Below are positions 1 through 5,617 of a stretch of DNA of 9,293 nucleotides, piece after piece. How positions within the stretch are numbered: position 1 is the stretch's first letter; every line of letters begins with the position of its first letter. A program made the position numbers and the translations under genes. The DNA is taken from the NCBI GenBank assembly GCA_037134755.1, contig JBAXLO010000185.1:1-9293 (forward strand). The letters are read 5' to 3'. The notes below the pieces were generated by a model. That model saw only the letters and a list, made by a program, of their open reading frames with translations, searched no databases and had not been told where the DNA came from. The stretch is from JBAXLO01 sp037134755 (GTDB lineage: Bacteria; Bacteroidota; Bacteroidia; Bacteroidales; JACABE01).

Positions 1-35
1 AGTTCTTACGGGATGCAAAACGGGTACTGTTGATG

Positions 36-43
36 CAAAAGTA
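36..43 (-). promoter_or_regulatory. Candidate Bacteroidota -7 box for a leftward gene beyond the left edge
   Basis: On the minus strand this reads TACTTTTG, a full match to the Bacteroidota sigma-A -7 consensus TAnnTTTG, directly downstream of a 10-nt A run (47-56 as T on the plus strand). The downstream sequence TTTTGCATC recurs about 20 nt further on (12-20), so there is a short direct repeat around the expected start site. I see no clear TTTG -33 box. It points away from the PIN gene, so its target would lie left of base 1. The motif is short and could be a chance match. Confidence 0.4.
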
Positions 44-160
44 CTCTTTTTTTTTTACTTTATAAGAATTATGTGATATTTAACATTTATTTAACACTAT
101 CAGGAAACAACTCTACAAAGATACAAATAAAATGAATTCTTATCATTATAAATTTCTCTT

Positions 161-246
161 TCTTACTCCCTCTCCTAGGGCCTTGAGCGAAGTCGAAAGG
201 TTGGAAAGGGTTGCCTGCCTGCCTGTAGGCAGGGGGATAGGTCTTA
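161..246. repeat. Composite dispersed palindromic element (long form)
   Basis: The framework TCTTACTCCCTCTCCT ... TTGGAAAGGGTTG ... GGGATAGGTCTT matches the shorter element at 3854-3894, but is interrupted twice. The first insert (about 177-200) contains CCTTGAGCGAAGTCGAAAGG, which resembles a widely dispersed Bacteroidota intergenic repeat. The second (214-233) contains the near-perfect palindrome CCTGCCTGTAGGCAGG (7-bp arms, 2-nt loop). The element is much more GC-rich than its surroundings. It sits 150 nt past the stop codon of the leftward PIN gene. It could form strong RNA hairpins, but has no T tract for a classic terminator. Confidence 0.7.
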
Positions 247-396
247 TAACCGAAGTCATGGTTTAAATATAAAGGAGAAGAAGAAAGATAATTTTTCTTT
301 GATAAAATTAAACATTTATATAGTGAGATTTTTGGGAATAATTTACAAAAAAAATCATTTATAACTGTTTATCATACTTAAAATGTCAAATATTAT
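247..396. other. AT-rich intergenic stretch with no recognisable gene
   Basis: Between the palindromic element and the stop codon of the PIN gene I see no reading frame with coding character, no RNA gene and no convincing intrinsic terminator. An A-run at about 348-355 gives a T-run on the minus strand, but no stable stem precedes it. Confidence 0.6.
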
Positions 397-1500
397 TTAT
401 CCCCAATTCCATTCTTTAATTTCATATTTGTCAATTTTCTTATCTTTTATTGAAATTACAAATTTGCCAACAAAAGATGGACATTCATATTGATAAACAT
501 ATTCTTGTTCTATATCAAAATCTGGAATATAAACCATATCCATTTCAGGTTCTCCAGATGAAGGGTTTGTTATATATACATATTCATATCTTGGATTCTC
601 ATGTTCAATATTACGTTCTATTTCGATTTCATATTCAATTTCATATTCAATTTCGATATTTAAAAGAATAGTTCCATCTTTTTTTTCATATACAAAATAA
701 TCAATAAGCCTTGAGCTAATATCTTTTGTTCTTTCAATATTTCCTGTTGCTTTTTCATTTTTATCTAAATCTAAATTACTCAATATGTCGTTTTCTATAG
801 AATCTCCTAAAATTCCGATAAATAATTTTTCTAAAATAGAATTATCAATATTTTTTTCTATCCAATCCTTATTTATAAAATCTATTACCGAAGCATGTTC
901 TTTAGCAAAGTCATTTAAAGTTTTAAAATATTTTATTTCAATTCCACGTGATTTAGACTCATCATTAAGTTCTTTTGAAAGTTTGTTTTCACCTTTCTCT
1001 GAAAAATCTGAGGTATTATCAGATATAAATGCTATATTTTTTTCATCCGTGCTTTCTGCATAATCTAATAAAGTCAACCATAATATTCCGTCTCTAAATT
1101 GTTGTCCTTTACTATCAAGAGGTTTTTTTCTTTGAATAGCTCTATGTACTAGCTCAGGAAGATATTCATTTTTATAAGGGATAATATTTTTTGCAGAGGT
1201 CTTAAATTTCTTATGAAGAAAATCAATATACCTATTTGAATCTCCTTCAATATCTAAAACTGGATTTTCAGGCATTTGAATAAAAAGCAGGGTGCTTTTT
1301 AATTTTTCTAAGCTTTTAGTGTATTCTTCAAGTCTTTCTTGTAATACTCTCTTGTAAAGTCCTTTTATTTCTTCTAAAACAATTGAAGGGAAAATTAACT
1401 TTGAATTTGTTTTGGCTAGATAGTCTATTAATATTTCAAACCCTTTATCATTAAGTTTTAAATCTCTTCGAAATATATTTGCATCAATTATAATATCCAT
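397..1500 (-). CDS. PIN-domain (DUF4935-like) protein with a beta-rich C-terminal extension
   Basis: The first about 205 residues look like a PIN-fold ribonuclease domain of the DUF4935 type. The N-terminal strand DIIIDANIF supplies D6, VLEEI supplies E43/E44, FRDGILWLTLLDY supplies D137, and AFISDNTSDF supplies D161/D165, so the usual acidic metal-binding residues are all present. PIN proteins of this kind cleave RNA using divalent metal, and the product is probably cytoplasmic since no signal peptide is visible. Residues about 265-367 are not part of the PIN fold: they are Glu/Tyr-rich, predicted beta, include an (EYEI) tandem stretch at 283-294, and end in a tryptophan-rich tail; I do not recognise this part. 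The ATG lies 12 nt after the TPR lipoprotein stop, so the two are probably cotranscribed. No small antitoxin partner adjoins it, so a VapC-type toxin role is not supported. RNA target unknown. Confidence 0.75.
   Translation of the reverse strand: MDIIIDANIFRRDLKLNDKGFEILIDYLAKTNSKLIFPSIVLEEIKGLYKRVLQERLEEYTKSLEKLKSTLLFIQMPENPVLDIEGDSNRYIDFLHKKFKTSAKNIIPYKNEYLPELVHRAIQRKKPLDSKGQQFRDGILWLTLLDYAESTDEKNIAFISDNTSDFSEKGENKLSKELNDESKSRGIEIKYFKTLNDFAKEHASVIDFINKDWIEKNIDNSILEKLFIGILGDSIENDILSNLDLDKNEKATGNIERTKDISSRLIDYFVYEKKDGTILLNIEIEYEIEYEIEIERNIEHENPRYEYVYITNPSSGEPEMDMVYIPDFDIEQEYVYQYECPSFVGKFVISIKDKKIDKYEIKEWNWG
615..662 (-). repeat. 12-nt in-frame tandem repeat inside the PIN-protein gene
   Basis: The unit ATTTCATATTCA occurs twice exactly (626-637 and 638-649), with degenerate copies either side. 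Because the period is a multiple of three it encodes repeating Glu-Tyr-Glu-Ile with Ile-Glu flanks on the minus strand (residues about 282-295). Slipped-strand changes here would alter the length of the beta-rich C-terminal region without shifting the frame. Confidence 0.65.
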
Positions 1501-1512
1501 TTGTTTTAATTT

Positions 1513-2634
1513 TTATTTACAATATTGTTTTATTACATCATCAACGTCATTATTACCTAATTCTTTTGCAATATGTAAATCTAAACATCCACTTTCATTT
1601 TGTCTTATATTTATTTTCACAAGACCTCTTCTTCTATATGCTTCGGAATACTTAGGATTAATTTCAATTGCTTTAGTAAAATAGTAAATTGCTTCATTAA
1701 AATCAAGTAATCCAATTTTTGTATTTGCAATATTTGCATAAGCTTCTGCTAAAAATGGATTTATTTTTATTGCATTATTAAAATCTTCTAAAGCACCCAC
1801 ATAATCTTTAAGTATTTGTTTTGCACTACCTCTATTATTATAAGCAATAGCATCTTTAACACCACTTTTTAAGTATATGTTAAAATCATATATTGCACCA
1901 TTATAGTCATTTATTATAAAATATTTTATATTTCCTCTATTGTTATATACTAATGTATCATTAGGATTTATTTCTATAGCTTGATTATAATCTGCCAAAG
2001 CTCCATTATAATCCTTTAATAAATATTTTAAATTCCCTCTACTACCATAAATTTGAGATGATTTATTATTAATTTTTAACGCTTTATTAAAGTCCTCCAT
2101 TGCACCATTATAATCCTTTATTTCACGCTTTAAAATTCCTCTGTTATTATATGCTTCAATAAAATTTGGATTTATTTTTAATGCGATATTAAAATCCTCC
2201 ATAGCATCATTATAGTCCATTAAAACATATTTAACTATACCTCTTTGAAGATATGCATCAATAAACTCAGAGTCTAATTTAAGCACTTTATTATAATCGT
2301 CTATTGCTTCATTGTATTTTTTTAATTCAGATTTTGCATTCCCTCTATTAAAATATGAAAACGTATCTTTTGGGTTTAAAATTAACACTTTAGTAAAGTC
2401 ATCACTAGCACCTTGAAAATCTTTAAATATAATCATTTTTAAATAACCTCTATTATAATAAGCTTTTTGAAAAGTAGGATTTTTATCTATTGCTTTAGTA
2501 TAATATTTAATTGCACTTTCATAATCTTTATTTTTACACTTCTTATCACCACGAATGTTGTATTCTTCAGCTGAATATTTGCAACTTGTAATAAAAATAA
2601 TAAATACTATTGTTAATAAAAATACTCTTTTCAT
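1513..2634 (-). CDS. TPR-repeat lipoprotein
   Basis: Residues 1-17 form a typical lipoprotein signal (Lys-Arg, then a hydrophobic core) ending in the lipobox ITSC, so C18 is the predicted lipidation site and the mature protein would be attached to a membrane facing the periplasm or cell surface. From about residue 23 the protein is almost entirely tetratricopeptide repeats: roughly nine full 34-residue units plus a C-terminal cap. Many carry the pattern KDYNGAxxDFNxAIxINP followed by AYNNRGxxK. The tail has the paired-cysteine pattern SGCLDL...VIKQYC (Cys at about 355 and 372) frequent in bacterial TPR proteins with C-terminal caps. TPR arrays bind proteins; the partner is unknown. It lies 129 nt after the 133-aa gene and 12 nt before the PIN gene. 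Several repeats are near copies at DNA level (compare about 2085-2120 with 2187-2220), suggesting internal duplication. Confidence 0.85.
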   Translation of the reverse strand: MKRVFLLTIVFIIFITSCKYSAEEYNIRGDKKCKNKDYESAIKYYTKAIDKNPTFQKAYYNRGYLKMIIFKDFQGASDDFTKVLILNPKDTFSYFNRGNAKSELKKYNEAIDDYNKVLKLDSEFIDAYLQRGIVKYVLMDYNDAMEDFNIALKINPNFIEAYNNRGILKREIKDYNGAMEDFNKALKINNKSSQIYGSRGNLKYLLKDYNGALADYNQAIEINPNDTLVYNNRGNIKYFIINDYNGAIYDFNIYLKSGVKDAIAYNNRGSAKQILKDYVGALEDFNNAIKINPFLAEAYANIANTKIGLLDFNEAIYYFTKAIEINPKYSEAYRRRGLVKINIRQNESGCLDLHIAKELGNNDVDDVIKQYCK

Positions 2635-2763
2635 TTTAGTTTATATTATATTATGTATTATAAAATAATAATTAGTAGATAGATAATTGATTTTTATTAA
2701 ATAATTATAAAATCAACATTCAAAACTGTACAAAGAAAATCTGTTTAATCAGTTGATTGTTAA

Positions 2764-3165
2764 TTAAGCTCTAATAGTCAATCCTAATCTTGAGCAATTG
2801 TTTAAAATACCATCAAAAATCTGATTCAGTTTTTCATACATAGGAAGACCTGATTCATTATCAGAAAGAGGCACAATATTGTACATAATCCATTTTTCAA
2901 AAGATAATATAGCCCCCAATGCTTGTGTATCTCCTTTTGAGAAAATAAAATATGGTATTTCATTCAAAGCATTAATATAATCTGCTGAATTTGGAATTAT
3001 ATTTTTTTCTTCAGCTATAAAAATTAATTTATTAATCTTTTTTGAATCAGAAATATGTGAATTAACTTTTTCAAATTTACTTACACCAAAAGATATTTTG
3101 TACAATGATTTATAATTATCAATTCTACAGCATATATTATAAACACAATCAACTTTATTATTCAT
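2764..3165 (-). CDS. Hypothetical protein, 133 aa
   Basis: I do not recognise this protein. It has no signal peptide or membrane segment and looks like a small soluble mixed alpha/beta protein. The N-terminal quarter is cysteine-rich (C7, C12, C13) and there is one more cysteine near the C-terminus (NNCSRLGL). The middle contains IPYFIFSKGDTQALGAILSFEKWIM-like alternating hydrophobic and helical sequence. The ATG lies 17 nt after the stop of the 144-aa gene, so the two form a probable cotranscribed pair. Base composition is strikingly AT-rich, like the whole 397-3617 block and unlike kdpDE. The frame is open throughout, with no competing long frame, so I judge it real, but no function can be assigned. 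Confidence 0.6.
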   Translation of the reverse strand: MNNKVDCVYNICCRIDNYKSLYKISFGVSKFEKVNSHISDSKKINKLIFIAEEKNIIPNSADYINALNEIPYFIFSKGDTQALGAILSFEKWIMYNIVPLSDNESGLPMYEKLNQIFDGILNNCSRLGLTIRA

Positions 3166-3182
3166 AAAATTTATTTTAAATA

Positions 3183-3617
3183 TTAAATAACATCATTCCC
3201 ATTTGGGTCAGAACATTTTATTTCAAATTGTGAAATAGTATATTTTTGTAAAGTTAAAAATCTATTATCATGTGTTTTCCATCTTTTTTCAGATATTTTT
3301 TGAAAGTTTGTATCCATTATTTTAATTACTTCTTCTTCTGTAAATTCAATAAAGAAAATATTACATTTAGTATATTTACGATTTATTTCATTCATAAGTT
3401 GAATACTAAATCCACCTTTATAAAATTTTTGAGCATTAATTGATTGAATATAATATAAATTTTCATCTGTAGGAAATGCTTGATTTTTTAAAGAAAGTAT
3501 TTTAAATCCTCTAGATACTCTCATTACATTCAATTCGTCTATGTTTTTTTCTAAACCAAGTTCTAAATCTTGTTTATCTATTGTTGGAGGTAATGTTCTT
3601 GAAAAAAATCCACACAT
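3183..3617 (-). CDS. Hypothetical protein, 144 aa
   Basis: I do not recognise this protein. It begins MCGFFSRTLPP and continues as a charged, soluble, mixed alpha/beta protein with no signal peptide or membrane helix. Notable stretches are a Lys/Asn-rich middle, the strand-like CNIFFIEFTEEEVIKIMD (about residues 88-105) and an aromatic/basic segment KRWKTHDNRFLTLQKY (about 112-127). It is the first gene of the leftward block, about 100 nt downstream of the promoter candidate at 3717-3724, and is followed 17 nt later by the 133-aa gene. The N-terminal MCG recalls class II glutamine amidotransferases but nothing else in the protein supports that. Its close pairing with another small unknown gene suggests a shared role. 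Confidence 0.6.
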   Translation of the reverse strand: MCGFFSRTLPPTIDKQDLELGLEKNIDELNVMRVSRGFKILSLKNQAFPTDENLYYIQSINAQKFYKGGFSIQLMNEINRKYTKCNIFFIEFTEEEVIKIMDTNFQKISEKRWKTHDNRFLTLQKYTISQFEIKCSDPNGNDVI

Positions 3618-3677
3618 GGTAATTAATTATTAGTTTTCCCTACTCATAAGGTTTTTCAGGTTATGCCCCGTTTTTTT

Positions 3678-3699
3678 AATTGGGTTCTGGACTCCAATT
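3678..3699. other. Small hairpin in the leader of the 144-aa gene
   Basis: AATTGG (3678-3683) and CCAATT (3694-3699) form a 6-bp stem around a 10-nt loop. On the minus strand it lies in the predicted 5' untranslated leader, followed by seven A residues, so it is not a terminator in that direction. On the plus strand it is followed by only a short T run. A regulatory role is possible but unsupported. Confidence 0.3.
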
Positions 3700-3716
3700 T
3701 TTATTAATAATAGGTA

Positions 3717-3724
3717 CAAAAGTA
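3717..3724 (-). promoter_or_regulatory. Candidate -7 box for the leftward four-gene block
   Basis: The minus strand reads TACTTTTG, identical to the box at 36-43 and matching TAnnTTTG. It lies about 100 nt upstream of the ATG at 3617, with no coding sequence between. I cannot identify a -33 TTTG at the expected spacing, so only the -7 half is supported. It would drive the 144-aa and 133-aa genes and perhaps the TPR and PIN genes, since no intrinsic terminator is evident between 133-aa and TPR. Confidence 0.45.
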
Positions 3725-3790
3725 ATTAAAATTTGTTACGTACGCATCATTTCAATATTTATTTTCAATATTTCCCGTCAAGGAATATAT

Positions 3791-3826
3791 AAAAACAAAA
3801 AGCCCTCCCAATTTCTTGAGAGAGCT
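3791..3826 (-). terminator. Intrinsic terminator for the 305-aa gene
   Basis: On the minus strand AGCTCTCTC (3826-3818) pairs with GGGAGGGCT (3809-3801), a 9-bp stem that includes two G-U pairs, with an 8-nt loop. It is followed by TTTTGTTTTT (3800-3791). It lies 87 nt after the stop codon of the leftward 305-aa gene and upstream of the promoter candidate for the next leftward block, so it fits an intrinsic terminator separating the two transcription units. Confidence 0.7.
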
Positions 3827-3840
3827 TCCATATATTCTTT

Positions 3841-3903
3841 AAGTCCTCTTTTGTCTTACACCCTTTCCTTTGGAAAGGGCCGGGGTAAGGTCTTGAGGAT
3901 TTA
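3841..3903. repeat. Dispersed palindromic element (short form)
   Basis: CCCTTTCC (3861-3868) and GGAAAGGG (3872-3879) form a perfect 8-bp stem with a TTT loop. The hairpin extends imperfectly outward through GTCTTAC/GGGTAAGGTC and AAGTCCTC/GAGGATTT to about 60 nt. The sequence resembles the CCCTCTCCTTTGGAGAGGG-type repeats I associate with Bacteroidota intergenic DNA. It lies ten nt past the stop of the 305-aa gene and shares its framework with the composite element at 161-246. It may help stabilise transcript ends. Confidence 0.75.
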
Positions 3904-3912
3904 GGAGAGGTC

Positions 3913-4830
3913 CTAAACCAAAGGTTCCATTAGCACTTCAATAGTTTGTGGAGCATTAGTTATGGTGCCTGTAAAATCAGTAGGTTTGTGATTAGGAGAC
4001 ATAACATTACCTTTAATATCGCCTATTGGTTCTTCAATTATATTTTGTTTAGTACTTTTATAAATGTACACTTCTTCGTCCAATTCAACTTTAATTAAAC
4101 CATCAGTCAATAAATCCAATGTATTTTTATCTCTTATCACCATTTTAAAATTACCCATTGGAGTTGTAGGAGTTCTGGTTTGGTGCGAACCTAAAATAGT
4201 ATCTGTGTTAGCACTATTAAATTCACTAAAAAACTCAGGTTGAGATTTCTTAAATTGAGGCATAAGTTTTTCAACAGCTCTATTTAACACTACTTCCGAA
4301 GCTTCAAGTTCGGCTTCTAAAGATGATGTGTTAAAATGTTTTTGATCAATAGCTGCTTTAGGTATATTTAAATCAGCTTCTACAGCGTCAACATTAGCAC
4401 TATATTCAGTTAACATAGCAGGAGTCATTCCAAAATCAGCCAAAGCCAATTTATTAGTAGTAGCAAGGCTTCTGATGCGTTTAAACAACGAAAGACTTAC
4501 CTCAGCAGCACCAACAAAACTAGTTTTTACCAGTTCCATTTCTTGTTCAAGAACAATATTGTCTGTATCATAAGCATAAGCAGAGATTAAACCTGCCATA
4601 ACCAAAGCATTTTCTACAGTTTCTTCTTTATTGTTTTTCTTAAGCTCAGCATAACCTTTAATATTAACAGATTGCTGGTCTTTAAAACCATCGGCAGCAG
4701 TAATATGCCCCGAATAAGTAGTTACAAACGTTTGTAATTTGGGAATTGCACTAATAATTAGCACAAATTTAAGGAATACAGCCAATAGGCGTTTACCTTT
4801 AGTTAACAGTGCGTTTTGTCCGCGATTCAT
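3913..4830 (-). CDS. Uncharacterised Bacteroidota helical-bundle protein with C-terminal beta domain
   Basis: Residues about 15-210 are mostly helical and match, from memory, a widespread uncharacterised Bacteroidota family. Its landmarks are a first helix ending in AIPKLQTFVTTYSGHI, a helix with ALVMAGLISAYAYDT, the segment LATTNKLALADFGMTPAMLTEY (about 122-143), and VEKLMPQFKKSQPEFFSEFNSA (about 186-207). No function is established for the family. Residues about 220-305 after a Thr/Pro linker look like a small beta-sandwich (KMVIRD, LIKVEL, EEVYIYK, TGTIT, QTIEVLMEPLV), possibly a carboxypeptidase-regulatory-like domain. The hydrophobic stretch at 14-30 could be read as a signal anchor, but in this family it aligns with helix 1 of the bundle, so I favour a cytoplasmic protein. 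It is monocistronic, with its own promoter candidate (4943-4950) and terminator (3791-3826). Confidence 0.7.
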   Translation of the reverse strand: MNRGQNALLTKGKRLLAVFLKFVLIISAIPKLQTFVTTYSGHITAADGFKDQQSVNIKGYAELKKNNKEETVENALVMAGLISAYAYDTDNIVLEQEMELVKTSFVGAAEVSLSLFKRIRSLATTNKLALADFGMTPAMLTEYSANVDAVEADLNIPKAAIDQKHFNTSSLEAELEASEVVLNRAVEKLMPQFKKSQPEFFSEFNSANTDTILGSHQTRTPTTPMGNFKMVIRDKNTLDLLTDGLIKVELDEEVYIYKSTKQNIIEEPIGDIKGNVMSPNHKPTDFTGTITNAPQTIEVLMEPLV

Positions 4831-4898
4831 TACTTTACTATTTAAATAAAGTTGACCGAGGGTATTTAGTTTCCAATAAAACGATCAACGGCTTCATT

Positions 4899-4978
4899 AA
4901 AATAGTGTAGTATTATAAAATGCCACATTAACTAAATTGCGGCAAAATTACACATTAATTCGGTTATACTACTATTTA
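4899..4978. repeat. Inverted repeat bracketing the 305-aa gene promoter
   Basis: AAAATAGTGTAGTATTATA (4899-4917) is the imperfect inverse of TTATACTACTATTTA (4964-4978), with two extra bases in the left arm. The arms enclose the TAATTTTG promoter box, a small TGCC/GGCA inverted pair (4921-4924/4941-4944) and two CACATTAA copies. It could be an operator or a structured leader. In such AT-rich DNA the arms could also be chance. Confidence 0.4.
4943..4950 (-). promoter_or_regulatory. Candidate -7 box for the 305-aa gene
   Basis: The minus strand reads TAATTTTG, matching TAnnTTTG, about 113 nt upstream of the ATG at 4830. No TTTG -33 box is visible at the usual spacing. It lies inside the inverted repeat at 4899-4978, so DNA or RNA structure there could influence expression. 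Confidence 0.45.
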
Positions 4979-5043
4979 TTTAATAAAAGTATTCTTTTTT
5001 ATTTTGCACTTCAATTATTAATCTACTATAAAAAGTACCATGT

Positions 5044-5122
5044 CGTCATTGCGAACGAAGTGAAGCAATCTCAATATTCACACAAACAATAGATTGCTTC
5101 GTCGTTCCTCCTCGCAATGACG
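5044..5122. repeat. REP-like dispersed palindrome
   Basis: CGTCATTGCGA (5044-5054) pairs with TCGCAATGACG (5112-5122), and GAAGCAATCT (5062-5071) pairs with AGATTGCTTC (5091-5100), giving an 11-bp outer stem and a 10-bp inner stem around a 19-nt loop with an asymmetric internal loop. The text CGTCATTGCGA...GAAGCAATCT belongs to a repeat type I know as dispersed in intergenic regions of many bacteria. It has no coding capacity and no T tract. It stands out as GC-rich in AT-rich DNA. Confidence 0.75.
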
Positions 5123-5233
5123 TCGATTTCATTCTAAAATGATTAATTATGGTTGATTTAATTCTTAAAATTTAATTTAAAATTATTTCACCTCATAAGT
5201 AGCTAAAATACTGTCGATATAAAAAAATCTAAG

Positions 5234-5571
5234 AAATGCAGGAAAAAAATATTGAAAATGCAAAGAAAAAATATGAGAAATGCAGAAAAAAAATATACGA
5301 ATTGCAGGGAAAAAATATCGAATGTTTTGAAAAAAATCAGGGATATTTATTTTAAAATATCGAATGTTTCAACTAAAATGTTGCCTCTTCAAACTAAAAT
5401 ATAGGATGTTTGAACAAAAATATAGGCTCTTCAAACCAAAAAATAGAATGTTTTGAAAAAAATATTGGATGTTTCAGCAAGAATATTGCCTCTTCAAACC
5501 AAAATATAGAATATTCCAATAAAAATAAAGGATATTTTTTAAAAAATATAGACCATTATTTCAAAAAACAC
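5234..5571. repeat. A-tract-rich tandem array, 22-nt units then 21-nt units
   Basis: The first block has four units starting with ATGC or TTGC at 5236, 5258, 5280 and 5302, exactly 22 nt apart, each with a run of five to eight A then a TAT-type step. After a 20-nt step the period becomes 21 nt for about twelve units from 5322, alternating GAATGTTT/GGATGTTT-type and GCCTCTTCAAAC-type cores. In the plus frame starting at 5410 (TTG) the 21-nt part reads as heptapeptides of the form xKNIGxx and stays open to 5640. The same frame is stopped by TAA at 5353, 5374 and 5395, each in the position that is Lys or Gln codon elsewhere. The 22-nt block cannot keep a heptad frame. There are no spacers, so it is not CRISPR. 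It ends directly before the kdpC remnant. Confidence 0.85.
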
Positions 5572-5617
5572 AGCAATAACAGGGGTTTCACTAATAATGC
5601 ACATTATAATGCGATAA

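Noticed and set aside
450..671. Plus-strand ORF of 73 codons
   Set aside because: It is antisense to the PIN-protein gene; its composition mirrors the Glu/Tyr/Ile codons of that gene and it has no independent support.
785..1063. Plus-strand ORF of 92 codons
   Set aside because: Antisense to the PIN-domain coding region, Ser/Phe/Ile-rich as expected for a shadow of Glu/Lys/Asn-rich sequence.
397..1500. VapC-type toxin of a toxin-antitoxin pair
   Set aside because: The protein is much longer than VapC, resembles the DUF4935 branch, and the preceding gene is a TPR lipoprotein instead of a small antitoxin.
2635..2763. Separate promoter for the TPR lipoprotein
   Set aside because: No TAnnTTTG match on the minus strand in the 129-nt gap; only a near match (CAGTTTTG), which is too weak to call.
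3183..3617. Class II glutamine amidotransferase start (MCG) in the 144-aa protein
   Set aside because: Only the first three residues agree; no other amidotransferase motif is present and the protein is far too short.
3680..3904. Plus-strand ORF of 74 codons
   Set aside because: It spans a promoter candidate, a leftward terminator and a palindromic repeat, and its translation has no domain character.
3913..4830. Membrane or secreted protein based on the N-terminal hydrophobic stretch
   Set aside because: The stretch is preceded by a long polar start, lacks a clear cleavage site, and coincides with helix 1 of the remembered cytoplasmic family.
5234..5571. CRISPR array
   Set aside because: Units of 21-22 nt are contiguous with no unique spacers, and no cas genes are present.
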